Of a DNA stretch of 64,000 bases, positions 35,021 through 44,081 are shown in pieces. Source of the stretch: Bacteroidota bacterium (lineage in GTDB: Bacteria > Bacteroidota > Bacteroidia > Bacteroidales > CAIWKO01). Numbering within the stretch: position 1 is the first letter of the stretch; the number at the start of each line of letters is the position of its first letter. The notes under the pieces were generated by a model. The model ran no database searches. It was not told where the DNA came from and saw only the letters and a program-made list of their open reading frames with translations. The stretch is taken from NCBI GenBank assembly GCA_037133915.1, contig JBAXND010000021.1:1-64000 (forward strand), in the 5' to 3' direction. The position numbers and the translations under genes are program-made.

Positions 35021-36640
35021 CTAGTAATTGATTTTATACTCTTTGAATTTGCCTTTGTCCTGAATGGCCTGAACCGCATCTTTAAAGGCATCATCGTTTT
35101 CGTTGAATACACGCCAGTATGCGCCGTAGTTCCAAACGTTGCGGGCAATCCATGCCTTGACGAAATTTTTCATATAGAACTCGGAAATCTTATATTGTTC
35201 CTCATTCTTTTTCACACCTTCTTTCGCAGCAAAGTCGGTCAGGTCTTTCATGAAGGCTTCGTCAATCACAAATTTTTTCAGATAGTCTTCAACATCAGGA
35301 TAGGTTTTCTTAATCTGGTCACGACGTGTTTCGAGGTATTGGAGCACGTAAAGGTTTATAATATTTTTGCGCAGCAAATCCGAATAATAATCGGTGATTC
35401 GTGTTGTATCAAGCGGGATAAAAAGGTCGGGCATAATGCCGCCGCCGCCATAAACAATGCGTTTATTGGGCGTAGAATATTTAAGAGAATCGGGGAACTT
35501 GATACTGTCGGGATTCACTAACTCGCCGTGTTTGTAGCGGTCGGTAAGATCTTTATAATATTTTTCGGTTCCTTCATTGTATGGTTTCTGCACGCAACGA
35601 CCGGTAGGAGTGTAGTAATGTGCCGTTGTAAGCCGCATTACCGAACCATCAGGAAGATTGTACGGACGTTGAACGAGACCTTTTCCGAATGACCTGCGAC
35701 CGATAATCAGTGCGCGGTCCCAGTCCTGCACGGCACCGGTAACAATTTCGCTGGCACTGGCTGAGCCTTCATTAATCAGCACAACCAATTTTCCGGTTTC
35801 AAAATCACCTTTTGAAGTTGCAAAACTTTCCTGTTTCGGGCTGTAAAAACCTTCGGTATAAACGATGAGTTTTCCTTCGGGTAAAAATTCATCAGCCAAT
35901 TCAATCGCTGTATTCAGGTAGCCGCCTGAATTATCGCGAAGATCGAGAATAAGGTTCTTCATGCCTTTTTCTCTGAGCTCGGCTGATGCTTTACGAAACT
36001 CGTCCATGGTGGTTGAGCCGAACTTATTCAGTTTGATATAGCCTATTTCCGGAGCTGCCATATAAGCGGCATCCATGCTGTTGATGGGAATTTTATCGCG
36101 GGTAACAACATAATCTGCAAGGTCTTTTTTTCCTTTACGATAAATGCTGATAGTAACCTGCGTGCCTTTGGCACCGCGCAAATGTTTTAAAACAAAGTCT
36201 TCGTTAATTTTAGAACCGGTAGCATTTTCACCGTCAATCTTTACGATTTTATCTCCTGAAAGAATTCCGAGTTTCTCTGAGGGCCCATCGGGAACCGGCG
36301 TAATAACAACGATTGTATCGCGAACCAAATTGAACTGAATTCCGATTCCTTCAAAATTGCCTACCAGTGGCTCATTTGCTTTCTCAACATCAGACTTAGA
36401 AATGTAGGTGGAATGCGGATCAAGTTTTTTGAGCATCGCAGTAATGGCGTCTTCTGTGAGCTTTGCTTCGTTCACGGTATCAACATAAGCCATGCGGATA
36501 ATTTGCAGAGCTGCTGAAAATTTCTGATCAGACACCTTTGGATCGTGGCGCTGTGCAATACTTACAGAAGAAAAACTGAAAAATACGCAAGCAAAAAGTA
36601 TGGTTAGAGGGGAAGTAAATTTTCGATTCATGTTGTCCAT
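35021..36640 (-). CDS. ctpA: C-terminal processing peptidase (S41A, CtpA/Tsp-type)
   Basis: 539 residues; MNRKF at 36631 is an equally good start. Signal peptide to about residue 30. Residues 85-175 hold a PDZ domain (GIGIQFNLV, GPSEKLGILSGDKIVKIDG) and 190-380 the S41 catalytic domain with Ser295 in GSASASEI and Lys320 in RSFGKGLVQ, the Ser-Lys dyad 25 residues apart as in Tsp. The remaining 160 residues form the helical C-terminal part. The enzyme trims or degrades periplasmic proteins from the C-terminus. It has its own -7 element. Confidence 0.95.
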   Translation of the reverse strand: MDNMNRKFTSPLTILFACVFFSFSSVSIAQRHDPKVSDQKFSAALQIIRMAYVDTVNEAKLTEDAITAMLKKLDPHSTYISKSDVEKANEPLVGNFEGIGIQFNLVRDTIVVITPVPDGPSEKLGILSGDKIVKIDGENATGSKINEDFVLKHLRGAKGTQVTISIYRKGKKDLADYVVTRDKIPINSMDAAYMAAPEIGYIKLNKFGSTTMDEFRKASAELREKGMKNLILDLRDNSGGYLNTAIELADEFLPEGKLIVYTEGFYSPKQESFATSKGDFETGKLVVLINEGSASASEIVTGAVQDWDRALIIGRRSFGKGLVQRPYNLPDGSVMRLTTAHYYTPTGRCVQKPYNEGTEKYYKDLTDRYKHGELVNPDSIKFPDSLKYSTPNKRIVYGGGGIMPDLFIPLDTTRITDYYSDLLRKNIINLYVLQYLETRRDQIKKTYPDVEDYLKKFVIDEAFMKDLTDFAAKEGVKKNEEQYKISEFYMKNFVKAWIARNVWNYGAYWRVFNENDDAFKDAVQAIQDKGKFKEYKINY

Positions 36641-36682
36641 ACACTTGATTTGTTAATTAACCTTTTTGCATTTTAGGGATTG

Positions 36683-36690
36683 CAAAATTA
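36683..36690 (-). promoter_or_regulatory. -7 element of ctpA
   Basis: CAAAATTA reads TAATTTTG on the minus strand; transcription near 36676 gives a leader of about 36-45 bases. No clear -33 box. Confidence 0.5.
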
Positions 36691-37129
36691 TGCTTTTTTC
36701 TTTTCCGTTTAATATAATGTGTAAGAAAACTTTTTCCGGAGTTTCTAATCAAAAATTAATGCAAGGCTTTTTGAAACTCTTTTATTTACAATGCTTTCAG
36801 TATTCCCGGACAAATACACAGGTCTTTTAACGCATACAATTCAAAAAAGTTCCGCTGAAAGCAAAATAATGTTTTATATAACCTTAATTAGTGTCGATGA
36901 AATGTTCGGTGAAATACTTAAATTATTAATTACTTTTGGTCTGCAAGGAATGCAACAGGACAATTTGTCATAAAATGAAATCCGTATTTTGCAGAACAAT
37001 TCCTTAATTGATAAGTTGTTACATTTGATATTGTTTAAAATACGATGAATGCGTTCGTGGTTCGACTTTTGCCAAGAAGGAGAAAGGTCGCCGAATTATT
37101 TAAGTTGAATAAACTATGTGGATTAGCTG
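36691..37129. other. divergent intergenic region ctpA / rhomboid
   Basis: About 440 bases. A 60-codon open frame (36791-36973) has no family resemblance and is probably spurious. TACTTTTG at 36931-36938 and TACATTTG at 37020-37027 are both possible -7 elements for the rhomboid gene. Nothing else recognised. Confidence 0.5.
37020..37027 (+). promoter_or_regulatory. possible -7 element of the rhomboid gene
   Basis: TACATTTG, about 100 bases before ATG 37130. A second match (TACTTTTG) lies at 36931. Confidence 0.4.
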
Positions 37130-37801
37130 ATGGAAGATAAGAAAAGGTTGCTGCGCAGCATGATATTCCCCCTTTTTATGCTTGTGCTGATGTGGATAGT
37201 AAAACTGACAGAGTATTTTTTTAATCTCGATTTTTCATCATTGGGCATCAAACCACTGGATGGTTTCGGACTTATTGGCATTGTGACCTCGCCCATGCTT
37301 CATGCTGATTTTCCTCACATTCTGGCTAATTCAATCCCATTCTTCGTTTCAGCCTCCATCATTTTCTATTTTTATCGAGAAATCGCTTTCAAGGTCTTCT
37401 TTCTGATATGGGTAATTACCGGAATCTGGGTATGGTCGTTTGCGCGCGGAGGCGTTCACATCGGCGCAAGCGGAATTGTTTATGGATATCTTTCCTTCCT
37501 GTTTTTCAGCGGAATTATTCGACGTAACGCCCGTCTGATGGCCGTATCACTGCTGGTAATTTTTCTGTATGGTGGATTGCTCTGGGGAATATTTCCGAAT
37601 TTTTTTCCCGACAGGAATATCTCCTGGGAATCGCATCTGATGGGCGGAGTCGCCGGTTTTGTCTTATCTGTTTTCTACCGAAAAAGAGGCATGCAGAAAG
37701 AGGAATACCACTGGGATGATGATGATGATGATGATTTCACGGAGATGATTGAAGAGCAGCCTGCAGAGCCTGATGAGCAGAAAGAACAATTCAATGCCTG
37801 A
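37130..37801 (+). CDS. rhomboid family intramembrane serine protease
   Basis: 223 residues with six predicted membrane helices. Catalytic Ser114 in HIGASGIVYGY and His169 in ESHLMGGVAGF are in the helix-4 and helix-6 positions of rhomboids; HADFPHILANSIPF near 60-75 carries the conserved His/Asn of helix 2. The enzyme cleaves membrane proteins within the bilayer. The C-terminal 35 residues are cytoplasmic and strongly acidic: seven GAT codons in a row (37715-37735) give a poly-Asp run, followed by Glu-rich sequence. Converges with the next gene 5 bases after the stop. Confidence 0.92.
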   Translation: MEDKKRLLRSMIFPLFMLVLMWIVKLTEYFFNLDFSSLGIKPLDGFGLIGIVTSPMLHADFPHILANSIPFFVSASIIFYFYREIAFKVFFLIWVITGIWVWSFARGGVHIGASGIVYGYLSFLFFSGIIRRNARLMAVSLLVIFLYGGLLWGIFPNFFPDRNISWESHLMGGVAGFVLSVFYRKRGMQKEEYHWDDDDDDDFTEMIEEQPAEPDEQKEQFNA

Positions 37802-37806
37802 TGCTC

Positions 37807-39630
37807 TCAGTTTTTAGTTTTCCACACTTCAAAGTGTGCGCTTTCACAAATTTTTACACATTTCTTGCGAATGATGTCAATATAACCGTACAGGTCATCG
37901 GGCCAGCTCATGGGGATGAGTGCCCATGCCATATTTTTTGATTCGTATTTGTCAAGCAGGAAATACACGGTGTCTTTTGCGAGCGCTTCATTCAGACAAC
38001 CGTAGAACTGCGGCTTCGCGCCCACATATTCATTTCCCTGAACCCAGTCGAGCGGAAGCGGGTTACGGCTTCCCGTAACAGGATAAATCATCGCATTGTT
38101 GGGAAGCATTGCGAAATGGTCTTTTATTCCGGGAAGGCTGTCGTATAAGTGCCGGAAATCTTCAAAATAAGCGAAGGTATTTGGGTTTGTTTTTATTTCG
38201 CCGAAAGCGGGAAAAAGGCTGCCCAGATCTTTGGTGAGGTAGATGGAAGCACGATCGCGATAATTGAAATTGCGCTGCCCGTTGATTGAAACACCAAGTA
38301 AGGTCAGTGTAACAATAACCAGCAATAATTCCTTGAGACGAAAGCGCCAGGCATATTGTGCCAGTGTTTCAAGTTTGTTATTCCAGGCAAGCGAAGGAAA
38401 AGAGATCAGTTCGAGTTTGCTCACGATGACGTATAAAAGGTAAGCAACACCGGATGCAAGAATGCCTGCAGCGAAAACAGGAAAATTGTCGCCCAGTGAT
38501 ATGCTGGAAGTCCATGCAATCAATAATGCAAACAACAGTGTGATGCGTGTTGGGACATCAAGCAGGCGCAGGTACATGGCGGGAACCATCAATGAAACAA
38601 ACATCCAGAAAAATTCAAAGGGAATTATTTTATACTCTTTGAATGCAAAAAATAAGAAGGAGCAGAGCAGAAATGTGCTACTGTAGGTAATAACGAACAC
38701 CTGCCACATTCCTTTGTTCCTGCCATTTAACTGGCGTCGCAGTGCCGATGGCAGCCCCCTGATACTGCTGCGTTTCATGAAGGTGAGAATAAAATATACG
38801 GTGATAAGAATGAAATTCAGCGGCAGCATGCGGGCTTTCAGAAAAGATTTTATGTACCGAATAATGCCGGTATCAAAAAGCTCGGTGCGTCCTGTCATCT
38901 GATGTTTGAAGCTTTCCCAGGCGCCGGTATCAACCAGAAAAACAGCATAGGCAATGAGAGGCAAGGTGCCTGCCAGGAGTACAGGAAACAGCAGCAGAAA
39001 CCGTCTGCGACGCATCAGCACAATAGCTGAAAGCAGCGCCACCCATATAAACGGCAAAATAAAACTCTGACGGCAAAGCGCGGCCAGCGCCATAAAAAAG
39101 AGGGATGCCGTCAACTGAAAAGCAAGATTCAGTCCTTTAACTTTTGAATTCAGCGAGGCCGAAAAAAATGCAAATGAAATGATTGAAAAGAACAGGGCGT
39201 CAATTGTTGTCCATGGGTAGAGATTGTAAGTGTTCATATTCAGCAGAAAGCACCAGGTGGCGGCACACAGGAACAGCAGTGTGTCCGGCTTTCGTGTTAT
39301 GCTGCCGGCTCCGTTTTTCAACAGAATGAAAACCCAAAGAAACGAAAACAGAAAAAATTCAAAGATTACAAACCATCGTCCGCTGTTGACCAGAGGCAGG
39401 GGAGAAATAAAATGAATTGAATGCAACACACCGGAGAATACGGGACGGATTGAAATAAAATCGCGATGCGGAATTTCGCCCTGCAGCAAACGATATGACT
39501 GCGCAATTATCACACCTTCGTCGGTTGGATTAAAACCTTCGTTTGACGTGTATTGTACGCTGTAAAAGAGCAGCCCGAAAAACAGCGCTGCTAAAAGTGA
39601 AATGAGAATATACCTGATACCTTTTTTCAA
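37807..39630 (-). CDS. multi-pass membrane protein, probable GT-C-type glycosyltransferase
   Basis: 607 residues from TTG 39630 (MKKGIRYILISLLAALFFG), which is preferred because a -7 element lies at 39656-39663, inside the longer open frame that reaches 39771 and overlaps the neighbour. About ten to twelve membrane helices fill residues 1-470; a C-terminal soluble part of about 130 residues follows. Just after helix 1 stands NPTDEGVIIAQSYRLLQGEIPHRDF, which has the first-loop acidic pair (Asp-Glu) and R/D spacing of PMT/ArnT-like GT-C enzymes that use polyprenyl-linked sugars. Function is therefore probably transfer of a sugar at the periplasmic face; donor and acceptor are unknown. Confidence 0.65.
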   Translation of the reverse strand: MKKGIRYILISLLAALFFGLLFYSVQYTSNEGFNPTDEGVIIAQSYRLLQGEIPHRDFISIRPVFSGVLHSIHFISPLPLVNSGRWFVIFEFFLFSFLWVFILLKNGAGSITRKPDTLLFLCAATWCFLLNMNTYNLYPWTTIDALFFSIISFAFFSASLNSKVKGLNLAFQLTASLFFMALAALCRQSFILPFIWVALLSAIVLMRRRRFLLLFPVLLAGTLPLIAYAVFLVDTGAWESFKHQMTGRTELFDTGIIRYIKSFLKARMLPLNFILITVYFILTFMKRSSIRGLPSALRRQLNGRNKGMWQVFVITYSSTFLLCSFLFFAFKEYKIIPFEFFWMFVSLMVPAMYLRLLDVPTRITLLFALLIAWTSSISLGDNFPVFAAGILASGVAYLLYVIVSKLELISFPSLAWNNKLETLAQYAWRFRLKELLLVIVTLTLLGVSINGQRNFNYRDRASIYLTKDLGSLFPAFGEIKTNPNTFAYFEDFRHLYDSLPGIKDHFAMLPNNAMIYPVTGSRNPLPLDWVQGNEYVGAKPQFYGCLNEALAKDTVYFLLDKYESKNMAWALIPMSWPDDLYGYIDIIRKKCVKICESAHFEVWKTKN

Positions 39631-39655
39631 CGGCGGGCTTGTATTTGATTTATTA

Positions 39656-39663
39656 CAAATATA
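39656..39663 (-). promoter_or_regulatory. -7 element for the GT-C-like gene
   Basis: CAAATATA reads TATATTTG on the minus strand, 26 bases before the TTG start at 39630. It lies between the two minus-strand genes and decides the start. Confidence 0.5.
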
Positions 39664-39709
39664 GAAAAACAACTCATGAATTCCTACAGAAACAAGAAAA
39701 ATTAGTGTT

Positions 39710-40672
39710 CTACAGCTTAGGCGGAGGCAATGCTTTTTTCTTTTTTGGAGGCGGCGGGTTGCGCGCATCAATATCTTTCACGTACACCCAACGACCGCTG
39801 CGGAAAACAAAAGCATCAATAATATTTGTTTCGGGGACATAGAACTGGTATTGCCCTTCCAGGTCGGTTGAATATTCTGAAACACGTGCATCGAGCGGAC
39901 CGAGGCGGTCGAACACAATCATGTTCTCGCGTTTAAGCACGTCTTTCTTTTTTTTGTTTTTCTTTTTCTTGAAAACGTGCATGAATTGTTTTTCGTACTT
40001 AAGCGACATGCTTGCCTTAGCCGAATACTCAAATACAACGCGCACAGGTTTTTCTTTTTCCTTATATTTTCTGAAAAGCGCAGCACCAAAAACCGGACTG
40101 CCGGAGCTTTTAAATGAAATTACTTCAATTACTTTCTTCGTAGTCAGCAATGAATTTCCTTTCCATCCCAGTAATGTATAGCTTTTATGTCCTTTATACT
40201 TTGTTTGTATAACCTTATAATACACGGCTCCGAGCCAGTTGTCGGGTGCAAGCAATTTCATTTCGGGGGAGCTTATATAATCCGATTTGTCGTTCAGCTC
40301 ATACAATTTCTCACCTTCATCTGCTTTTGGGTTCAGTTGCAGATATCCGAAATACTCATAATCCCCGTTGTCTTTTCGTACGGCCCAGGTATACAGCCGG
40401 AATGCCTCATCAGCAGGGGTAATTACAGACATATAGCGTACGGAATCCCAGGTCAGTTCGAATGAGCCCTGACTTTCGAGTAAACCACCCAGCATTTTAT
40501 TGAATTTCTCATTGCATTCATAGCGCGCAAATTCCGGCTTGAGCGTGGGCATTTTATTCCCCAGCACCTTCAATGAATCCTGCAATTTCAACAGTTCGTC
40601 TTTGCTCTGGGCGAAAGACGCCGGTGAAAACAGCTGAAAAAGGAGGAAAATTGAAATCAATTTGCGCATCAT
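39710..40672 (-). CDS. exported protein of unknown function
   Basis: 320 residues with a signal peptide (1-21, ends SFAQ). The mature part has mixed strands and helices with no motif I can name: WDSVRYMSVITPADEAFRLYTWAVRKDNGDYEYFGYLQL near 75-110, LLGWKGNSLLTTKKVIEVISF near 168. A very basic patch (KKKKNKKKKD) is near 235 and the C-terminus is Pro/Lys-rich (NPPPPKKKKALPPPKL). No cysteines in pairs, no membrane segment after the signal. It is probably periplasmic or outer-membrane associated. Its upstream region contains a perfect inverted repeat shared with the divergent acyl-CoA reductase gene. Confidence 0.7.
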   Translation of the reverse strand: MMRKLISIFLLFQLFSPASFAQSKDELLKLQDSLKVLGNKMPTLKPEFARYECNEKFNKMLGGLLESQGSFELTWDSVRYMSVITPADEAFRLYTWAVRKDNGDYEYFGYLQLNPKADEGEKLYELNDKSDYISSPEMKLLAPDNWLGAVYYKVIQTKYKGHKSYTLLGWKGNSLLTTKKVIEVISFKSSGSPVFGAALFRKYKEKEKPVRVVFEYSAKASMSLKYEKQFMHVFKKKKNKKKKDVLKRENMIVFDRLGPLDARVSEYSTDLEGQYQFYVPETNIIDAFVFRSGRWVYVKDIDARNPPPPKKKKALPPPKL

Positions 40673-40741
40673 AAGTGCTTATACGGTAAAATGCTCTTAG
40701 GGTTATAACGGTGATGCAATAATGTTTATTTTAGCGCTCTG

Positions 40742-40777
40742 TTTCGCAAAACGCTTTTGATTTGCAGTTTTGCGAAA
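40742..40777. promoter_or_regulatory. 11-bp perfect inverted repeat between divergent genes (operator candidate)
   Basis: TTTCGCAAAAC (40742-40752) and GTTTTGCGAAA (40767-40777), spacer 14 bases, 17 bases before the acyl-CoA reductase start and 70 bases from the divergent start. It is not followed by a T-run. Either a regulator site or an mRNA hairpin. Confidence 0.5.
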
Positions 40778-40794
40778 GTAATATTTTTAGCTGA

Positions 40795-41862
40795 ATGAAT
40801 ATTAACGAACGTTTAGAAGCATTTGCGAAGTTGTCTGAAGTGCTTGTATCTTATAATGGTGAAGAGCTTCAGAATCGCCCATACAGCAGTACGCTCGACA
40901 AAGCACTGCGCGAGGCTTCATTTCACAACGGATGGTTTACACGCGATAATTTGTTGACTGCAATTCACAATCTGGGAGTAATGATACGTCGTGATCAGCT
41001 TAAGACGTGGGTTGACCGTTATCCGCAATTGACAGGCGGGCATAATAGCCCTGTAACCGTTGCTGTGATTATGGCGGGCAATATTCCGCTTGCCGGATTT
41101 CACGATTTCCTGTGCGTGCTGATGAGCGGAAATATTTTTTTGGGGAAACTCTCTTCATCCGATAAGTTTCTATTGCCGGCTCTGGCAGCCATTCTGACAG
41201 AGATTGAACCGCGGTTCAACAGCTTTATTTCCTTTGCCGATAATCAGCTCAAAGGATTTGACGCGGTAATTGCGACAGGCAGCAACAATTCGTCGCGGTA
41301 TTTTAACCAGTATTTTGGCGGTTATCCGCACATTATCCGACATAACCGTAACAGCGCTGCAATTATTAACGGCAGTGAAACTCCGCAAGAACTGAACGGA
41401 CTTGCTGAGGATATTTTCCTGTATTTCGGAATGGGTTGTCGTTCGGTTTCATTCCTGATGTTACCCACAGGCTATGATATCAGCACCTTTTATGAGGCAA
41501 TGCTGCCGTTTGCCCGTGTCAGGGACCACAATAAATACATGAACAACTACACTTATAATATGTCGTTGTACCTGATGGACAGCAAGCCCTTTCTGGATAA
41601 TGGATTCCTGCTGCTTCGAAGGAATGAATCGCCGGCATCGCCGGTATCAGTGCTTCATTACATAGAATATGAAAAGCCGGAAGAAATTGTCGCTATATTG
41701 GAATTACAGAAGGAATTGCTGCAGTGTGTTGTTGGAAAAAATATCAAATTCCCTGATCTGGTTTCCTTCGGTAATGCACAAAAGCCGACGCTTTCCGACT
41801 ATGCAGACGGAGTAGATACCATGGCTTTTCTGATGAACCTGAAGAATATTTCCCGGATTTAA
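40795..41862 (+). CDS. acyl-CoA reductase (LuxC-like)
   Basis: 355 residues. Aldehyde-dehydrogenase-like fold of the LuxC/acyl-CoA reductase family: VTVAVIMAGNIPLAGFHDF near 87-105 is the cofactor-binding start, and Cys215 in FGMGCRSVS is the probable catalytic cysteine. FAxxxDHNKYMNNYTY near 235-250 is also typical. It reduces fatty acyl-CoA or acyl-ACP to aldehyde with NADPH. Length is shorter than LuxC (about 480) but usual for the bacteroidotal branch. The acyl substrate and destination of the aldehyde cannot be deduced. Confidence 0.88.
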   Translation: MNINERLEAFAKLSEVLVSYNGEELQNRPYSSTLDKALREASFHNGWFTRDNLLTAIHNLGVMIRRDQLKTWVDRYPQLTGGHNSPVTVAVIMAGNIPLAGFHDFLCVLMSGNIFLGKLSSSDKFLLPALAAILTEIEPRFNSFISFADNQLKGFDAVIATGSNNSSRYFNQYFGGYPHIIRHNRNSAAIINGSETPQELNGLAEDIFLYFGMGCRSVSFLMLPTGYDISTFYEAMLPFARVRDHNKYMNNYTYNMSLYLMDSKPFLDNGFLLLRRNESPASPVSVLHYIEYEKPEEIVAILELQKELLQCVVGKNIKFPDLVSFGNAQKPTLSDYADGVDTMAFLMNLKNISRI

Positions 41863-41874
41863 TAACTGATTGTT

Positions 41875-41882
41875 TAATTTTG
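41875..41882 (+). promoter_or_regulatory. -7 element for the YkgJ-type gene
   Basis: TAATTTTG, 25 bases before ATG 41907. It overlaps the in-frame TTG at 41880, which is therefore not the start. Confidence 0.45.
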
Positions 41883-41906
41883 CCCGCTCATTTAAAAATT
41901 AGTCTC

Positions 41907-42500
41907 ATGCAAAAATTCGATTTCGATTTTTTTGAGAATTTCCAAAAGACCTTCAAAGGCGACACCGAAAATACCTTTCCTGTATGTCTTGAATGTGGCG
42001 GAATATGTGAATATAAAAAGATAAGCTCGCTGCTTCCGGGCGAAGCTGAATTCATGGCAATGAAGCACGGAATGGAATTGCAGGCATTTCGTGATAAATA
42101 TCTGGACGGGTTTATTTATGAAGGTCAGGTCATCGACATTATTAAATGCTCGGTTCGCTGCCCTTTTCTGGAAACAGATAATTCGTGCGGTGCACGTGGG
42201 TTCAAACCCATTATGTGCCTGATATATCCTATTATTTTTGAAAAGGAAAACGATGGCTGGAAAGTGACTCTCGACGATCGCTGCCCGCTTATCCGTCTTG
42301 AAAAAACGCGTTCATTCTTTACAACGGAAGGAATTAAAATGGTGGAAGACCTTCATATTCCCGGCGAATGGATTAATATCGATTATACTTTTGACCTGTA
42401 TGATTTTGATTATAACATGATGATTGCTGCACGCGATGTGCCGGTTGATACGTATAAAATTTACACTTATGATGAAATCATGAAGTATCGGGAGGTGTAG
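41907..42500 (+). CDS. YkgJ-type cysteine-cluster (Zn/Fe-chelating) protein
   Basis: 197 residues from ATG 41907. Two cysteine groups are visible: CLECGGIC near 25-32 and CSVRCPFLETDNSCG near 83-97, then a lone Cys in FKPIMCLIYPI. This pattern is that of the YkgJ / zinc- or iron-chelating family (PF03692). No signal peptide; cytoplasmic. Members are often near methyltransferases or metal enzymes and their role is unknown. It may be co-transcribed with the acyl-CoA reductase gene 44 bases upstream or use its own -7 element. A strong bidirectional terminator follows. Confidence 0.85.
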   Translation: MQKFDFDFFENFQKTFKGDTENTFPVCLECGGICEYKKISSLLPGEAEFMAMKHGMELQAFRDKYLDGFIYEGQVIDIIKCSVRCPFLETDNSCGARGFKPIMCLIYPIIFEKENDGWKVTLDDRCPLIRLEKTRSFFTTEGIKMVEDLHIPGEWINIDYTFDLYDFDYNMMIAARDVPVDTYKIYTYDEIMKYREV

Positions 42501-42521
42501 ACTTTTACAAGAACAGCAGAG

Positions 42522-42561
42522 AATAAGAGAGCCGCAGCTATTAAGCTGCGGCTCTCTTATT
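42522..42561. terminator. bidirectional terminator between convergent genes
   Basis: An 18-bp perfect stem, AATAAGAGAGCCGCAGCT (42522-42539) and its complement at 42544-42561, with a 4-base loop. It separates the YkgJ-type gene from the DUF1015 gene. Confidence 0.85.
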
Positions 42562-42621
42562 ATAACATCCTATTTTCACAAAATTCACCGGTTAATTATG
42601 AATCAGTGAATTGATGTGATA

Positions 42622-43869
42622 TTAATCAAGTGAGTGAACCACCAGACCACTTCTCAGTTTTGGTTCAAACCAGGTAGTTTTCGGAGGCATAATATTGCCT
42701 GTATCTGCAATGTTGATAAGCTGTTCCATTGACACAGGGTAGAGGGCAAATGCCACTTTCATTTCGCCGCTGTCAACGCGTTTTTTAAGTTCACCGAGCC
42801 CACGGATGCCGCCAACAAAATCGATACGTTTGTCGGTGCGCAGGTCTTTTATCCCCAGAATATTATCCAGCACAAGTTTTGAAAGAACCGTCACATCAAG
42901 CACTCCGATAGGATCGCTGTCGTTGAATGTTCCTTGTTTTGCAGTCATGGAATACCATTTACCTTCGAGGTACATGCTGAAATTATGGAGGCAGCAGGGT
43001 TTGTAAATTTCTGTACCTTTTTCTGCAATGTCGAAAACTTCTTTGGCTTTTTCAATGAAAGCTTCTGCCGTAAGGTTATTTAAATCTTTTACAACACGGT
43101 TATAATCGATGATGGTAAGCTGGTTGTCGGGAAAGTGAACGGCCAGAAAGAAATTATATTCTTCGTTTCCGGTGTGATTGGGATTGTTATTCTTTTTCTC
43201 GTTGCCCACCAGTGCGGCAGCTGCAGTGCGGTGATGACCGTCGGCCACATAAGTTGCCGGAACTTTTGCGAACAATTCTATTATTTTTTTGACAACCGCA
43301 GCATCGCTGATTACCCAGAAATGGTGACCAAATCCGTCGTCGGAGGTGAAATCGTAGGCCGCTTTTTCTGTTTTTACAATATGTGCAATGATGTCATCTA
43401 TTTCTTTAACGGCAGGGTAGGTAAAGAATACCGGTTCCATGTTGGCATTGGTAATGCGGACATGTTTCATGCGGTCTTCTTCTTTATCTTTACGAGTCAG
43501 CTCATGTTTTTTAATGATGCCATTCATATAGTCATCAACGGCGGCGCAGCCAACAAGACCATACTGAGTGCGTCCGTTCATGGTTTGAGCATATATGTAC
43601 AAACATTCCTGTGTATCTTTAACCAGCCAGCCATTGCTCTGGAATTTCAAAAAATTCTCTTTTGCTTTTTCATAAACGCGGGGTTCATGTTCATCAATGC
43701 CAGCTTCAAAATCAATTTCCGGTTTAATGATGTGCAGCAGTGAATAATCGTTTCCTTTTGCTTCTTCGCGTGCTTCGGCTGAGTTCAGCACATCATACGG
43801 TCTGGATGCCAGATTGCGGGCAATTTCTACCGGTGGTCTGAGTCCTTTAAATGCTTTTAAGATTGCCAT
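42622..43869 (-). CDS. DUF1015 family protein, ParB/SerK-related, probable serine-metabolism role
   Basis: 415 residues covering a complete DUF1015 domain: AILKAFKGLRPP and SRPYDVLNSAEA at the start, NDYSLLHIIKPE near 40, VADGHHRTAAAAL near 211-223 and FVGGIRGLGELKKRV near 350. The VADGHHR segment resembles the catalytic region of ParB-like kinases such as the free-serine kinase SerK. In many Bacteroidota this gene lies beside serA and serC, as here. A role in the phosphoserine step is plausible because no serB is present in the window, but it is inference. The gene has its own -7 element, after the terminator of the four-helix-bundle gene. Confidence 0.88.
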   Translation of the reverse strand: MAILKAFKGLRPPVEIARNLASRPYDVLNSAEAREEAKGNDYSLLHIIKPEIDFEAGIDEHEPRVYEKAKENFLKFQSNGWLVKDTQECLYIYAQTMNGRTQYGLVGCAAVDDYMNGIIKKHELTRKDKEEDRMKHVRITNANMEPVFFTYPAVKEIDDIIAHIVKTEKAAYDFTSDDGFGHHFWVISDAAVVKKIIELFAKVPATYVADGHHRTAAAALVGNEKKNNNPNHTGNEEYNFFLAVHFPDNQLTIIDYNRVVKDLNNLTAEAFIEKAKEVFDIAEKGTEIYKPCCLHNFSMYLEGKWYSMTAKQGTFNDSDPIGVLDVTVLSKLVLDNILGIKDLRTDKRIDFVGGIRGLGELKKRVDSGEMKVAFALYPVSMEQLINIADTGNIMPPKTTWFEPKLRSGLVVHSLD

Positions 43870-43913
43870 ATCGTTGAATGTTTATCAGTGGTATTTTTTA
43901 TAGAATTGTGCGG

Positions 43914-43921
43914 CAAAGATA
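43914..43921 (-). promoter_or_regulatory. -7 element of the DUF1015 gene
   Basis: CAAAGATA reads TATCTTTG on the minus strand, 45 bases before the ATG at 43869. Confidence 0.5.
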
Positions 43922-43980
43922 ATAAAAGCCAACAATTAGAGCATGAAAGAAGAAGTGATAATTTTGGCTTTGCGGATATT

Positions 43981-44010
43981 AAAAAAACCGCTTCCAAAAG
44001 GAAGCGGTTT
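43981..44010 (-). terminator. terminator of the serA / four-helix-bundle transcript
   Basis: On the minus strand AAACCGCTTCC (44010-44000) pairs with GGAAGCGGTTT (43995-43985) across 4 bases, followed by T's (43987-43981). Confidence 0.85.
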
Positions 44011-44081
44011 ATACTGATGCTATCAGATTTCCCGCGTTAGCAGGCTTTACTCAGGATTGGATACGCAAAACGTCTTTTTTA

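Noticed and set aside
36791..36973. 60-codon plus-strand frame between ctpA and the rhomboid gene.
   Set aside because: No similarity to anything recognised, no ribosome-binding site, and it overlaps possible promoter elements.
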